DNA from: Ketobacter sp964016105
GTDB taxonomy: Bacteria > Pseudomonadota > Gammaproteobacteria > Pseudomonadales > Ketobacteraceae
Assembly (NCBI GenBank): GCA_964016105.1
Contig: CAXHEX010000005.1
Location: 62,001 to 126,000 of the forward strand
DNA length: 64,000 bases
Reading direction: 5' to 3'
Shown here: positions 43,083 through 52,532 of the stretch, piece by piece
How the letters are laid out: each line of letters begins with the position of its first letter
How positions within the stretch are numbered: position 1 is the stretch's first letter
Position numbers and translations under genes: made by a program
Notes under the pieces: model-generated
The model's database searches: none
What the model was told of the DNA's origin: nothing
Seen by the model: the letters and a program-made list of their open reading frames with translations, nothing else

Positions 43083-45716
43083 ATGCCGGATGGGAATCGC
43101 TTAAGTCAAGTGGGGAACCCACAGATGAATCCAGATCCAACACCGGACCTGGCGGATATCATGTGCCCTGTACTGCGGTTAGGAGTAAAGTCCGGCCGCC
43201 TAGATATGGATGAAGACGGCACGGTAGACGTCAACCAATTGTATGACTTTATGGAGTTTATTGGCTTCAATCGCAATGCATTTGTGCTGAAGAGTGTGAT
43301 TGGCAAAACAATTCGGGACAAAGAATCAGGAAGAGCCACATTAACAAACTTTACCGGAACCATGCTGGACCATGGCAGCGTTTCAGGTGCATTTCGCGAT
43401 GATGTAAAAACCAAAGGAACCCTGTTTTCCAATGCAGCCGTGGAGAGAATCAAGAGCTACTCATCCAACAAAGCAAGCTTCACCCTGAAAGATGCCGCCA
43501 GAGCCACCAACGCATTTCATAAATCCCCTTTGAAATGGATGAAAACCTCCAAAGAGGGTATTTTTTCCAGCACATTCGAATACGCCCTATTGGTGAATAT
43601 TTTTGGACGTCAGAGCGAGTCTAAAGAAAAATTTCTGCTATTGAGCGATATAGATCGCATCTGGAAAGAAAGTCAGTTTCCCCGCTACTGGGAACCACCA
43701 TCTAAAGCAACCATAGGCACCCTTGGTTTTTTGGCCCATACTGCATCGCAGGCATGGCGCCGACTTGATATTGAAGTGCGCCAATGGCCACAAACCATTA
43801 AGCTCCCCGATAAACTCACACTGAAAACCATTGCTACCTTTAGTCTTTACCTTGTGGGAGCCTCACTGTGGATAATTATCCATTCAGTACGCTCCGTTGT
43901 AAGTGCCATCAATGTCCTTATTAGCCCACTTCTGGAAAATGTAATTGCCTTGATCGCAACCGTGGTCATCAATGACTATGGCCTGGCACAAACCAAACGC
44001 CCAGCCATAAGAAGCCTGTGGAGCAGCCCTAAAGACAACGCAAATAACATTATAAGCCACTATTCCACCTGGCCCGCGCTCACTGACCGTTCGTTCAATG
44101 CTCGAACCCTGAGCCCGGAAGGCTATCGAACAAGGGTGGACCCTAAGAAATTAGTAAGCCTGTTTACCCGAAAACAAGAAAACGGCAAAGAAAAAAACGA
44201 AATCAAAGCCGATAGAACATCCATCCTGTTTCCATTTTTCGCGCGCTGGCTCACCGACAGCTTTATGCGTATTGACGGCAACGACCGCAGGAAAAACACT
44301 TCCAACCATAAACTGGATCTTTGTCAAATCTATGGCTTATCCGAAGTAGAATCAGACGCTCTTCGTTCGAAAGCCCACGGCAAGCTCCGTTCACGCTGCT
44401 TAATCAATGTCGACGGCGCCATGTGTGAAGCGGAGGGACTAGAACGTGAGACTGACAAGATTTATCAGATAAAACGACCTAGATTTGAGGAGTACTTACC
44501 CCTGCTCTTCGAGCCAGACGATAAATCAGGCAGCGGGCTCAGCTATAAGGGAATACTAAAGGTCAAAGAAGAATTTCAGCCACTCATTAAACGCCATATT
44601 CAGGTGAGTCTGGGTAAACAGCACCCAACCCACAAGGATCTGGAAAGCTATATCAATGCCCGCTTCAAAACACTATTGAGCATTACCGGCAAATCCATTG
44701 ACGATCCAGAATGTATAGAAAAAATAAAGCATATGTACGCGGCCGGTCTGGAACGTGGTAATGCTTCCGTGGGTTACACCATGTTCAGCACTTTGTTTTT
44801 GCGGGAACACAACCGCATTTGTGAACTGCTTATAGAAAAAGAAGGCATCTACGACGACGACAAGCTATTCCACACCGCTCGATTTATTACAACCATTGTT
44901 TATTTAAAGCTGATTGTAATCGACTATATAAAACACGTGGGAGGCTTTAGCTTTAAATGGGGGTTTTACCCATCAAGAATTGCTAAATTGGGTAAACTCA
45001 ATGTGTTTAAAATTAAAAAGCAATGGTTTAAACCCAACTGGATATCCCTGGAATTTAATCTGCTCTATCGCTGGCATTCCATGGTACCCGACAAGTTCCA
45101 GCTTAAGGACAAAGAGGCCCCCCTCTACGATTTTTTCCTAAACAACCGGGCCCTGGAACAATCCGGGCTAGCGGAAGCCTTTGCCGCAGCCTCACAACAA
45201 CGCGCCAATAAACTTACACTGCATAACACACCACACTACCTGGCTGAGGCGGAAAGAGCAAGCCTTGAAATGGACAAGAAATTCAAGCTGGGCAGCTTCA
45301 ACAGCTATCGTAGCCTGTTTGGTTTGGATGAAAGTAAGACACTGGAAGACACCTTTCCACAAGAATCCATTGATGATATCAAAGAGGCCTATGGCACAAC
45401 AGAAGACAACGGCTTCGATATGGATAACATCGACTATATGGTGGGGATTTTTGGTGAAGAACCGGCAAACTGGCCCTTCCCCCTGAACCTAATATCCAAG
45501 AAAAGGCTTTTCGGCGATCTCATGTATAAAATGGTGGCCCACGATGCGTTCACCCATCTATACAACAATCCCCTACTGTCTGAAGAAACCTTCAACGAAT
45601 CTGTGCTCACTAAAACCGGCCTGGACATCATCAACAGCACTGAGAGCTTTGAAGACCTCGTGGTACGTAACACCTCAGAGGGGAAAGTGATTGCCAAGTT
45701 TTCCATGCCGGATTAA
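43083..45716 (+). CDS. Cyclooxygenase-like heme protein of the animal-peroxidase superfamily
   Basis: An 877-residue protein whose C-terminal half follows animal prostaglandin synthases closely. LDLCQIYG (411-418), TLFLREHNRICELL (570-583), and SLEFNLLYRWHSMVPDKFQL (655-674) keep the catalytic Tyr (Y662) and proximal heme His (H665) in a Y-R-W-H setting; SFNSYRSLFGL and GLDIINSTESFEDLV also align. The distal segment reads FPFFARWLTDSFM (383-395). Where cyclooxygenase has Gln203 and His207 this protein has Arg388 and Asp392, so peroxidase chemistry is doubtful. Upstream lie an EF-hand-like loop (DMDEDGTVDVNQ, 41-52, Gln instead of Glu at position 12) and hydrophobic stretches at about 249-297, in the place of the membrane-binding domain. 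Likely role: oxygenation of a fatty acid at the membrane (inference). ATG at 43083 has AGAGGGG upstream. Confidence 0.88.
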   Translation: MPDGNRLSQVGNPQMNPDPTPDLADIMCPVLRLGVKSGRLDMDEDGTVDVNQLYDFMEFIGFNRNAFVLKSVIGKTIRDKESGRATLTNFTGTMLDHGSVSGAFRDDVKTKGTLFSNAAVERIKSYSSNKASFTLKDAARATNAFHKSPLKWMKTSKEGIFSSTFEYALLVNIFGRQSESKEKFLLLSDIDRIWKESQFPRYWEPPSKATIGTLGFLAHTASQAWRRLDIEVRQWPQTIKLPDKLTLKTIATFSLYLVGASLWIIIHSVRSVVSAINVLISPLLENVIALIATVVINDYGLAQTKRPAIRSLWSSPKDNANNIISHYSTWPALTDRSFNARTLSPEGYRTRVDPKKLVSLFTRKQENGKEKNEIKADRTSILFPFFARWLTDSFMRIDGNDRRKNTSNHKLDLCQIYGLSEVESDALRSKAHGKLRSRCLINVDGAMCEAEGLERETDKIYQIKRPRFEEYLPLLFEPDDKSGSGLSYKGILKVKEEFQPLIKRHIQVSLGKQHPTHKDLESYINARFKTLLSITGKSIDDPECIEKIKHMYAAGLERGNASVGYTMFSTLFLREHNRICELLIEKEGIYDDDKLFHTARFITTIVYLKLIVIDYIKHVGGFSFKWGFYPSRIAKLGKLNVFKIKKQWFKPNWISLEFNLLYRWHSMVPDKFQLKDKEAPLYDFFLNNRALEQSGLAEAFAAASQQRANKLTLHNTPHYLAEAERASLEMDKKFKLGSFNSYRSLFGLDESKTLEDTFPQESIDDIKEAYGTTEDNGFDMDNIDYMVGIFGEEPANWPFPLNLISKKRLFGDLMYKMVAHDAFTHLYNNPLLSEETFNESVLTKTGLDIINSTESFEDLVVRNTSEGKVIAKFSMPD

Positions 45717-45744
45717 CGTGAAGCTCGCGGCTTAAGCTTTACGT
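45716..45744. terminator. Hairpin between convergent cyclooxygenase-like and STAND genes
   Basis: ACGTGAAGCT (45716-45725) and AGCTTTACGT (45735-45744) pair with one mismatch around a 9-base loop, spanning both stop regions. No T-run follows on either side, so it may be a weak or Rho-assisted bidirectional terminator. Confidence 0.5.
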
Positions 45745-48700
45745 GATCAACCGAGTGCTGATGCCCAGCTGGGCTAACAGCAAGTCAATCTCCTTTCCTG
45801 CACTATCCGCTTCGGCATGTTTAGCCTGCGTTTTAAGATTCTGTACACGAACTTTATAAGTAGTCACCAGCTCCGCTATCACCAGTTCCAGCATGCGGCG
45901 GCTTTTCCCTGTGGGTGCTTTCGCATGATCGGAATGGTATTTCTGTGCAGCGTAAGCCATAAAATCCACATACATGGCTTGCAGGCGATTTTGGTATTTA
46001 AACAACCAGCTTTCCTGATTGATATCCAGGGAGAAATCCCCCCGATATAATTTAGTTAACGCTTTAACGTACCTATCGCACTCTGTATCAGTCAGGGTCT
46101 TTTTTCTCTTATTCAGCTGACGAACACAATCCGCAAAATTCCAGGCATCTACCCAAACCAACTTCTTATTAAGAACTGCGCGGTTTTCTTTTACGATGAT
46201 CACATCACGAGAACCCAAGCGTTTGCGCACCCGCGCCGTGGTGGATTTAAAATTTCCACCGGGCTTCAGGCTATCCTGATCAGGCCAGATAATTTGTTCA
46301 ATGGTATTTATATCTAACGGTTTGCCCTCATTGGATATAAGCAACTTTAATAATTTGATTTCGGTTTTTGAGGGATTCTTTGCACCGGTCAATTTCTGCC
46401 TGTTCACTTCTATCTCCACTTGGCCAAAAGTGGAAATCATAATGGGGTGGGGCCAGGCACTTGACATATTGCCGTAAAATAAAGGCTTTGCCCGTTGGTA
46501 CACTATCATCTTCTGAGCAAACAAAGGTTCGATTTCATGCTCAATGGCAATTTCAAATAGGGGCGCGAGTACTCTGGATACTCTACCAGCAAAATCATAA
46601 ATAGAATTTTTGCGACAAAGCCTGAAAAATTCCGTGGCTTCCTGGACGGCATTTTGCGTATCTCCACGGCACAAATGAAAATATCCTTTGGTATAGTGAT
46701 AGTGCAATCTCGCAAGGCCACCATTCTTTTTATAGGCAAGCTCATACAGCAACTCAATGTATTTTTGAGCTTCCTGATCTTGATCAGAATCGGTCTCAAT
46801 GATAATCAGGTGGGCAAGGGTATACATATTACATACTTCGCCCGCATCCACACTAATCCAATAGCACGACAATTGGTGGGCCCGGGCTGCTTCGTAGTCA
46901 TTATCACAAAGAGCCAACCAACCAGAAACGAAATCCAAATGGGATTTATCTAAAGGGTAATCCAAATCCAGGGTTTGCTGAGCTTCGGTTATCTTAACCC
47001 GTGCTTCTTCTACTCTGTCTTGAGCCAGGTAGGCGAGTATGGGCATATAACGAACCGACAGATCGATTACTGTCAGCCCCTGGGACTTGGCTTTTCTCTG
47101 GGCGACACTCACTTTGTGGTATTCATCATGAGATTGCATACCACACATATAATTCCCCAACCAACGGGAATAATACAACTGCACCCAATCACTCACGTGC
47201 AAGTGCATATCCGAACCACTTTCCGGCAGCACCCCCATAACAGCTCTGGCTTTATAATAACTGCCCTGATTCACCAGATGGCGTAGATACGCTGTTGCCA
47301 GTCGCAGTCGCGTGGTGGGGCATTCCAACTCATAAAGACAATGTTCTGTGCGTTTAAACAACGAGCTTAAATCGTAGTTATAGGGTGGAATCCATTGAAA
47401 TAAACCATTGAGTGCGGCTAACACATTGGCTTCACACTCTAAACTGGGATAGTTTTCCACCTGCGCTTCGAGTCTATTGAGTTCGCTGATCCAGGGTCTC
47501 GCACTGCTAAACTCACTGAGCTGAATAATAAAGGTATCCACTAACGCAGCCCACACGATCAACTGACTGCTTGTGTCTTCAACCTGTTCCAACTCATCAT
47601 AGAGTTTTAGCAATTGATCTCTTGCGCTGCCTGGTTTCTTTGGCGTCAATATTTTTGCATGCCAATAACGCAGCCAGATGTGTTGTTCATAGAGAGACTT
47701 GGGAAAGAAATCAATCCATTCCAACAGGGACTGATCAAGCCCTTCGTTTAAAAAACTTTCCGCCTGTTCCGATATTTGGTCTGCCAATTCAAGCAGTTCA
47801 ATTTCAGATAGCTGATCAGGCCTGCATAAATCTGTACTGGATGCAAAGGCATCTTTAATGACGGGATGCAGATAGTAGTGGTTGGGACTGAACTCGTGAC
47901 AATAAACAAAAAAGCCGCTTTGGCTAAGTTTGCGCAGCAATTCTTCTACAACATCGCAGTCACAACCACATAATATTGCCGCTAGCTCAGGGGTAAAATA
48001 GGAAAAGCCACACAAATGATCGAAAAAATCCACCTCCATGAGCGGACGTATTTCTGAGCGGTAGTAGTTCACTATGGACAGATGCAATCCCTTGGCAATT
48101 TCTCCTTGATTGTTTTCAACAAATGCACTGCCTACCAATAATTGAATGGCCGCCCCCCACCCTTTCGAGAGCGTAAAAATTTGATCACTAAGTAACTCTT
48201 GATCGATTTTGTTCAGTTTCAACAATGCATCAATATCGGCTTTAGTAAACAGTAACGCATTGGAATCCACGATATGGAGTTCGCCGTTAAATCTCAGCCT
48301 TTCAAAAACCGGATGGGGCCTGACGCGACTGGCAACCACCAGATTTATTAACGGGCTGGCAACTTGAAGCAACAGAATTAAAACATCATTTACCGGGCCC
48401 GAGTCACTCACATTTTGATAATCATCCAAATAAAGAGTAACAGGCGACGTTAGATTGTTTTGCAGCGCTTGGGCCAAGCCATGGACGTTATCAAGATCAG
48501 CCGCTTTAGAGCTTAGGAGTTCAGGGTCGATGGAAATCTTAAGGGTTTGTCGACACCAATTAACCAGTCGTTGCAAAAACCAGTTGGGTCCAGATTCATT
48601 ACTGACGAAAGAATAATAGAAAGGGTTACCCGGCTCCAAGTTCATCAAGTTATGGATCAGCGTGGTCTTACCATATCCAGGCGGCGCTTCTATCCAAGTG

Positions 48701-48777
48701 ACTTTTTTCGGTGGTTTAATCCCATCGGAGTCATTGCCTCCCACAATATGGGGTCGCTGTAACAGTGCATAATCCAT
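45739..48777 (-). CDS. STAND-type ATPase transcriptional regulator with C-terminal winged helix and BTAD-like region
   Basis: A 1012-residue MalT-like signal-transduction ATPase. Walker A is EAPPGYGKTT (30-39) and Walker B VTLYLDDYQ (114-122); the NTPase domain resembles MalT/AcoK (VASRVRPHPVFERLRFNGEL, LSKGWGAAIQLL). The middle (about 330-770) is helical and TPR-like, probably the sensor. Unlike MalT, the DNA-binding end is an OmpR/SARP-type winged helix (782-878: FGQVEIEV, SKTEIKLLKLLISNEGKPLD, TTARVRKRLG) followed by a BTAD-like helical region. It faces the cyclooxygenase-like gene tail to tail and is divergent from the 150-residue gene at 49055. Either is a plausible target. Confidence 0.88.
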   Translation of the reverse strand: MDYALLQRPHIVGGNDSDGIKPPKKVTWIEAPPGYGKTTLIHNLMNLEPGNPFYYSFVSNESGPNWFLQRLVNWCRQTLKISIDPELLSSKAADLDNVHGLAQALQNNLTSPVTLYLDDYQNVSDSGPVNDVLILLLQVASPLINLVVASRVRPHPVFERLRFNGELHIVDSNALLFTKADIDALLKLNKIDQELLSDQIFTLSKGWGAAIQLLVGSAFVENNQGEIAKGLHLSIVNYYRSEIRPLMEVDFFDHLCGFSYFTPELAAILCGCDCDVVEELLRKLSQSGFFVYCHEFSPNHYYLHPVIKDAFASSTDLCRPDQLSEIELLELADQISEQAESFLNEGLDQSLLEWIDFFPKSLYEQHIWLRYWHAKILTPKKPGSARDQLLKLYDELEQVEDTSSQLIVWAALVDTFIIQLSEFSSARPWISELNRLEAQVENYPSLECEANVLAALNGLFQWIPPYNYDLSSLFKRTEHCLYELECPTTRLRLATAYLRHLVNQGSYYKARAVMGVLPESGSDMHLHVSDWVQLYYSRWLGNYMCGMQSHDEYHKVSVAQRKAKSQGLTVIDLSVRYMPILAYLAQDRVEEARVKITEAQQTLDLDYPLDKSHLDFVSGWLALCDNDYEAARAHQLSCYWISVDAGEVCNMYTLAHLIIIETDSDQDQEAQKYIELLYELAYKKNGGLARLHYHYTKGYFHLCRGDTQNAVQEATEFFRLCRKNSIYDFAGRVSRVLAPLFEIAIEHEIEPLFAQKMIVYQRAKPLFYGNMSSAWPHPIMISTFGQVEIEVNRQKLTGAKNPSKTEIKLLKLLISNEGKPLDINTIEQIIWPDQDSLKPGGNFKSTTARVRKRLGSRDVIIVKENRAVLNKKLVWVDAWNFADCVRQLNKRKKTLTDTECDRYVKALTKLYRGDFSLDINQESWLFKYQNRLQAMYVDFMAYAAQKYHSDHAKAPTGKSRRMLELVIAELVTTYKVRVQNLKTQAKHAEADSAGKEIDLLLAQLGISTRLIT

Positions 48778-49054
48778 TGTCGTAGTCTGTTTTGGCCAGT
48801 ATTAATATGTACCAATCGGCTGCTAAATCATTCAATAAAAGCTTAACCCAACGGATTAACGAAGGCGAGTTTGCATTTTTTGTACATCAATAGGTTATAG
48901 AAGTGCAAAGCTGCTCAAATATAAGCCAAGACACCCCTGTACTAGATATTCTTTATACAATGTTACCGGATTTGTTACTCCTACCTGTGCTAAATGACAC
49001 ATTCAGACAACCTATCCTGATTTTAATATGTATGTAGTTTTTAAGGAGTCATCC

Positions 49055-49507
49055 ATGTTACTGAGTGAGTTAAAACAATATGCCACGAGCAAATTATGTT
49101 CTAGTGCGAGAATGGTTGGACGCTCACACAACGACCTCAAAACCGGAGAGATCTTTACTATTCGCTTTGCCATTAGCAACAGTTTTTCCGAAAACAATCA
49201 CCACCAATACTGCCAGGGCTACTATAAAAACGTGTTACTGTCCGTGGGGTCCACTCCCTATGCCAAGGTAGTTGGGGGAAACAGAACCATCGTAGTGGCC
49301 AGGGATTTGGCTTTTGGCGAATCCTGTAGTGTGGACGTGAGATTCGAGGCACTACAGGATCGAGCCAAAGGATTTATATTCAGCACCGATTCCCCCCTCT
49401 TCAGCGCAGAAGTAATGGGTGACTTTGATATCATTCGCTTCTTTAACATTCGCAAGCAGGATTTCACCTACATTCCCTGCAGCGACCAGGATGAACTGGA
49501 AGCCTAG
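49055..49507 (+). CDS. Hypothetical protein, 150 residues
   Basis: A soluble protein with no signal peptide. It begins MLLSELKQYATSKLCSSARM and then becomes beta-rich (EIFTIRFAISNSFSENN, YYKNVLLSVGSTPYAKVVG, SCSVDVRFEALQD). No family is recognised. The start at 49055 is set by AAGGAG 6 bases upstream; an ATG at 49028 lies before this site and is unlikely. Because it is divergent from the STAND regulator over 277 bases it could be that regulator's target. Confidence 0.7.
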   Translation: MLLSELKQYATSKLCSSARMVGRSHNDLKTGEIFTIRFAISNSFSENNHHQYCQGYYKNVLLSVGSTPYAKVVGGNRTIVVARDLAFGESCSVDVRFEALQDRAKGFIFSTDSPLFSAEVMGDFDIIRFFNIRKQDFTYIPCSDQDELEA

Positions 49508-49554
49508 ATACCAATAAGAAGGCTTAACTTTTCCATCAGCGTCTTACCTTACCG

Positions 49555-51255
49555 CTACAGGCCTTTAGAAATCTGAGCTTTGCGTACTAGCTGAATAAAC
49601 TCAGTTCGATAACCATAGTGATCAGGCCCTTTGTTGGCCTGAGCCACCTCAATCACTTGATCGTAATCCCAATCCCCAGCGTAGTTGCTTCCCTTTAACA
49701 ACTGAGCAAACCCAGCCACTGCCACAGCAAAATTTACTTCTTGCTGTTGCATTGAAGCCAGGGGCGTGTTCTCAGCGGTCACCGGTTGTGATAGAAGCCT
49801 TGATTCAGATTCACCAGGCAGCTTGTAGCGCAATTTTACCAAGGCGTATTCATTATTGGTGGCGTTGGTTTTGGCTGGTTCAGATTCGTCGACTGCGTAG
49901 CGACGAGAGTCTACCAGACCATTGGCACCCATTGGCGTGATTTCGTAAATGGCCGTAACGCTGTGGCCAGCGCCAATGTCTCCAGCGTCTACCTTGTCAT
50001 TGTTGAAGTCCTCTTTGGCCAAAGCTCGGGTCTCATAACCTATTAAGCGATACTCTTTCACGGTAGCTGGATTAAACTCCACTTGGACTTTTAGGTCGTC
50101 AGCAATGGGGAACAAATTGGCGCCCGCTTCATGAATCAGGGTTTTTTGCGCTTCGCTCAGGGTGTCTATATAGGCCGCAATGCCATTACCATTTTGCGCC
50201 AATTGTTGTATCAAGCGATCATTGTAGTTGCCCTGCCCAAAACCAAACACCGATAAATAAATGCCCTGGTCACGTTGGCGCTCTACAAATCCCTGTAGTT
50301 CATTGCGATCGGTAATTCCCACATTGAAGTCACCATCGGTGGCTAAAATAATGCGATTTACCGCGTCTTTATCAAATTGTTGTTGCGCCAGTTCATAGGC
50401 TAGTTTGATACCCGCACCGCCGGCTGTAGAGCCTCCAGCTTTAAGCTGATCCAGAGCGGCTAGTATTTTTCGTTTTTTCTTCACAGGCGTCGGTTCCAGA
50501 ACGGTACCCGCAGCACCAGCGTAAACGGCAATGGCGATGGTATCCTTGGGATCGAGCTGGTCCACCAGTAAAGCCATGGATTGTTTCAGTAAGGGCAATT
50601 TGTCAGGAGCGCTCATACTTCCAGAAACATCCAACAAAAATACCAAGTTGACCCGAGGTCGTTTGGTGGGCTTGATGTCATAGCCTTTGATACCAATATG
50701 GAGCAGTTTATTGCCCGCTTTCCAGGGTGAGTCTAGCACACTCACCTGGGTGCTAAAGGGCTGCTTTTGATCTGCTGGCAAAGGGTACTGGTAGTCGAAG
50801 TAATTAATCATCTCTTCTACCCGTACGGCTGCTTTTTGCGGAAGCCTACCTTGATTTAACTGGCGGCGCACAAAACTGTAAGAGGCCGTATCCACATCAA
50901 TCGCAAAAGTAGACATGGGGTGCTCAGCAGCAACCCTAACTGGGTTTTCTGGCTCGTTTTCAAATTGGTCGCGGTCCGTGTTGATGTAGCTTGGCAAAGA
51001 TGGGGATCGCTCCTCTCTTGGGGCAGATATGATGTTTTTCGAGACCGACATAAACATCGCGGGTTTCGCGTGGAAGAACGTTTCATAAACATTATCGCTA
51101 CTGGCAGGTGCAGTGGAGTTGGTTTTGACTTCGTTCTTTACAGTAGCGTTTGGAGCTGGAGTGGTGGGCTCTTGCTCTAAATTCGACTTGCTACAGCCAC
51201 TGGCCACTATCAGAAAAACAATGGGAAAGAGGTTTCTGAGATTCTGTACTTGCAT
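49555..51255 (-). CDS. VWA-domain lipoprotein (YfbK-like)
   Basis: A 566-residue putative lipoprotein with signal MQVQNLRNLFPIVFLIVASG and Cys21. An N-terminal von Willebrand-type region with STFAIDVDTASYSFVRRQLN (about 115-134) precedes the VWA domain with the MIDAS motif D209-V-S211-G-S213. The domain continues with GGSTAGGAGIKLAYELA and ILATDGDFNVGITD. The tail (about 480-566) matches DUF3520, with FAVAVAGFAQLLKGS and YRTEFIQLVRKA. This is the layout of E. coli YfbK, whose role is not established. The MIDAS suggests divalent-metal-dependent protein binding in the periplasm. It is a single gene. Confidence 0.92.
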   Translation of the reverse strand: MQVQNLRNLFPIVFLIVASGCSKSNLEQEPTTPAPNATVKNEVKTNSTAPASSDNVYETFFHAKPAMFMSVSKNIISAPREERSPSLPSYINTDRDQFENEPENPVRVAAEHPMSTFAIDVDTASYSFVRRQLNQGRLPQKAAVRVEEMINYFDYQYPLPADQKQPFSTQVSVLDSPWKAGNKLLHIGIKGYDIKPTKRPRVNLVFLLDVSGSMSAPDKLPLLKQSMALLVDQLDPKDTIAIAVYAGAAGTVLEPTPVKKKRKILAALDQLKAGGSTAGGAGIKLAYELAQQQFDKDAVNRIILATDGDFNVGITDRNELQGFVERQRDQGIYLSVFGFGQGNYNDRLIQQLAQNGNGIAAYIDTLSEAQKTLIHEAGANLFPIADDLKVQVEFNPATVKEYRLIGYETRALAKEDFNNDKVDAGDIGAGHSVTAIYEITPMGANGLVDSRRYAVDESEPAKTNATNNEYALVKLRYKLPGESESRLLSQPVTAENTPLASMQQQEVNFAVAVAGFAQLLKGSNYAGDWDYDQVIEVAQANKGPDHYGYRTEFIQLVRKAQISKGL

Positions 51256-51402
51256 AAAAAGCTCTCATCTTACTTGGGTCAATGGAGTGGATATCCGCCA
51301 GGATAGAACCGGGTATTCCATGGCACTATTTATTGGACGGACACCACTCCAGTTTTTACCCAAACTATTGTTTTCAAGATTAGAGCGCCATTCCCACCTT
51401 AT

Positions 51403-52002
51403 CTACTCCGACCCCACTTCCTGCTTGCGTTGCTGCAACCACTTCTCCACCACTTTATTTTTGGGGGCTTGGCCTGCATTCAAAACCGCAATATCGTAGA
51501 TTTTGGATTCTGTACTTTCCAGTTCATCGTCGATTTGGCGAAACTCCTTTTTGATTTCCACCAGCTCCTTGGCGGCGGTGAGCACGGCGGATTTTTGAAT
51601 GGTGAAGTCTTGGGATTTCAATTGCATGCGGCCACCGAAGTAAAAACCGATAATGACACTGAGCAGCCCCCAATAGCCGGTGGGGATAATTTCATAGGCT
51701 TTGGCGATTTGCAAAAACCGCTCCGGGTAAAATGGGGCCAGGATGAAAAAGCTGATTACCGCTAAGGTGAGTAAAGGCCGGGGCAAGCGATTGAGTCCGT
51801 TCACAAAGGCTTCCCATTTGCTGGTAGTGGATCGGTGTTTGAACTCCGCGGCAAATTGGTTAAGCGATGCCATATCCCGGCCCACATCGGCTATTTTTTC
51901 TTCGTGGGTTCGCTGTCCTTTGGCTTCTTTATTTTCAACAAATACTTCGGCTACATCCTTGCCGCCCTTGAAAATATCACCGACAAAATTCCACCAGGCC
52001 AT
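51403..52002 (-). CDS. Holin-like protein (3TM holin family)
   Basis: A 199-residue protein with amphipathic N terminus (MAWWNFVGDIFKGGKDVAEV) and two clear membrane helices (LLTLAVISFFILAPFYPERF, YWGLLSVIIGFYFGGRMQLK), then a charged C-terminal coiled coil. This matches the 3TM holin family found in gene-transfer agents and some prophages. A holin makes the membrane lesion that lets an endolysin reach the wall. Its start overlaps the muramidase stop as TAATG, confirming a lysis pair. No capsid, tail or integrase gene is near. Confidence 0.82.
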   Translation of the reverse strand: MAWWNFVGDIFKGGKDVAEVFVENKEAKGQRTHEEKIADVGRDMASLNQFAAEFKHRSTTSKWEAFVNGLNRLPRPLLTLAVISFFILAPFYPERFLQIAKAYEIIPTGYWGLLSVIIGFYFGGRMQLKSQDFTIQKSAVLTAAKELVEIKKEFRQIDDELESTESKIYDIAVLNAGQAPKNKVVEKWLQQRKQEVGSE

Positions 52003-52532
52003 TATGCATACTCCGTAAATTCATTGATTCGATTCATCCACCCGGCAAGAAAGACTTTTTGGGTGGGGTTTGCTTCCACGATCATCAGGTAGAAATTACG
52101 CCGTTCTTCCACCAGAGCTTCAATCAACACCGTATCCATTTCCGCCATGGCCCATTCCGCTCCACGGCGGGTATTTGGCCCCACGGCACCATCCACCGAC
52201 AAGCTGGGCTGATACCCCGCCGCGTTGCACACACTCTGTAAGAATTTGATTGCCCGACGCGGACCATGGTTAACGGCGGAATCGAAAATAAAAGGCTGTA
52301 TCAGTTCAGGCAGAGTATCTATGCCCGGTGCTTTGTAATAATTGCGCCGATAAATTTCCGCTGCCACCTCGCGGGACAAGCTTTTTACTTCAGCAACAGT
52401 CGCTGCGCGGCCGATGTAGACTGATAAGGTTTTTTGGGTAATACCAAAATTGGTGGCCCCACCCCGGTCGGCGGGATGATCAACGAACCCCCCTTCGCGA
52501 AGTAAAACGTCTTCGATCATTTCATCGATCAT
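52002..52532 (-). CDS. N-acetylmuramidase, glycoside hydrolase family 108 (endolysin-like)
   Basis: A 176-residue lysozyme-like enzyme. The catalytic Glu13 lies in REGGFVDHPADRGGATNFGIT (split: REGGFVDHP, RGGATNFGIT), the GH108 signature. The C-terminal part (FIFDSAVNHGPRRAIKFLQ, VDGAVGPNTRRG) is the predicted peptidoglycan-binding domain 3. It lacks a signal peptide, as expected if export depends on the holin gene directly after it. GGGGA precedes the ATG by about 6 bases. The usual setting is a prophage or gene-transfer agent; here it stands alone with the holin. Confidence 0.9.
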   Translation of the reverse strand: MIDEMIEDVLLREGGFVDHPADRGGATNFGITQKTLSVYIGRAATVAEVKSLSREVAAEIYRRNYYKAPGIDTLPELIQPFIFDSAVNHGPRRAIKFLQSVCNAAGYQPSLSVDGAVGPNTRRGAEWAMAEMDTVLIEALVEERRNFYLMIVEANPTQKVFLAGWMNRINEFTEYA

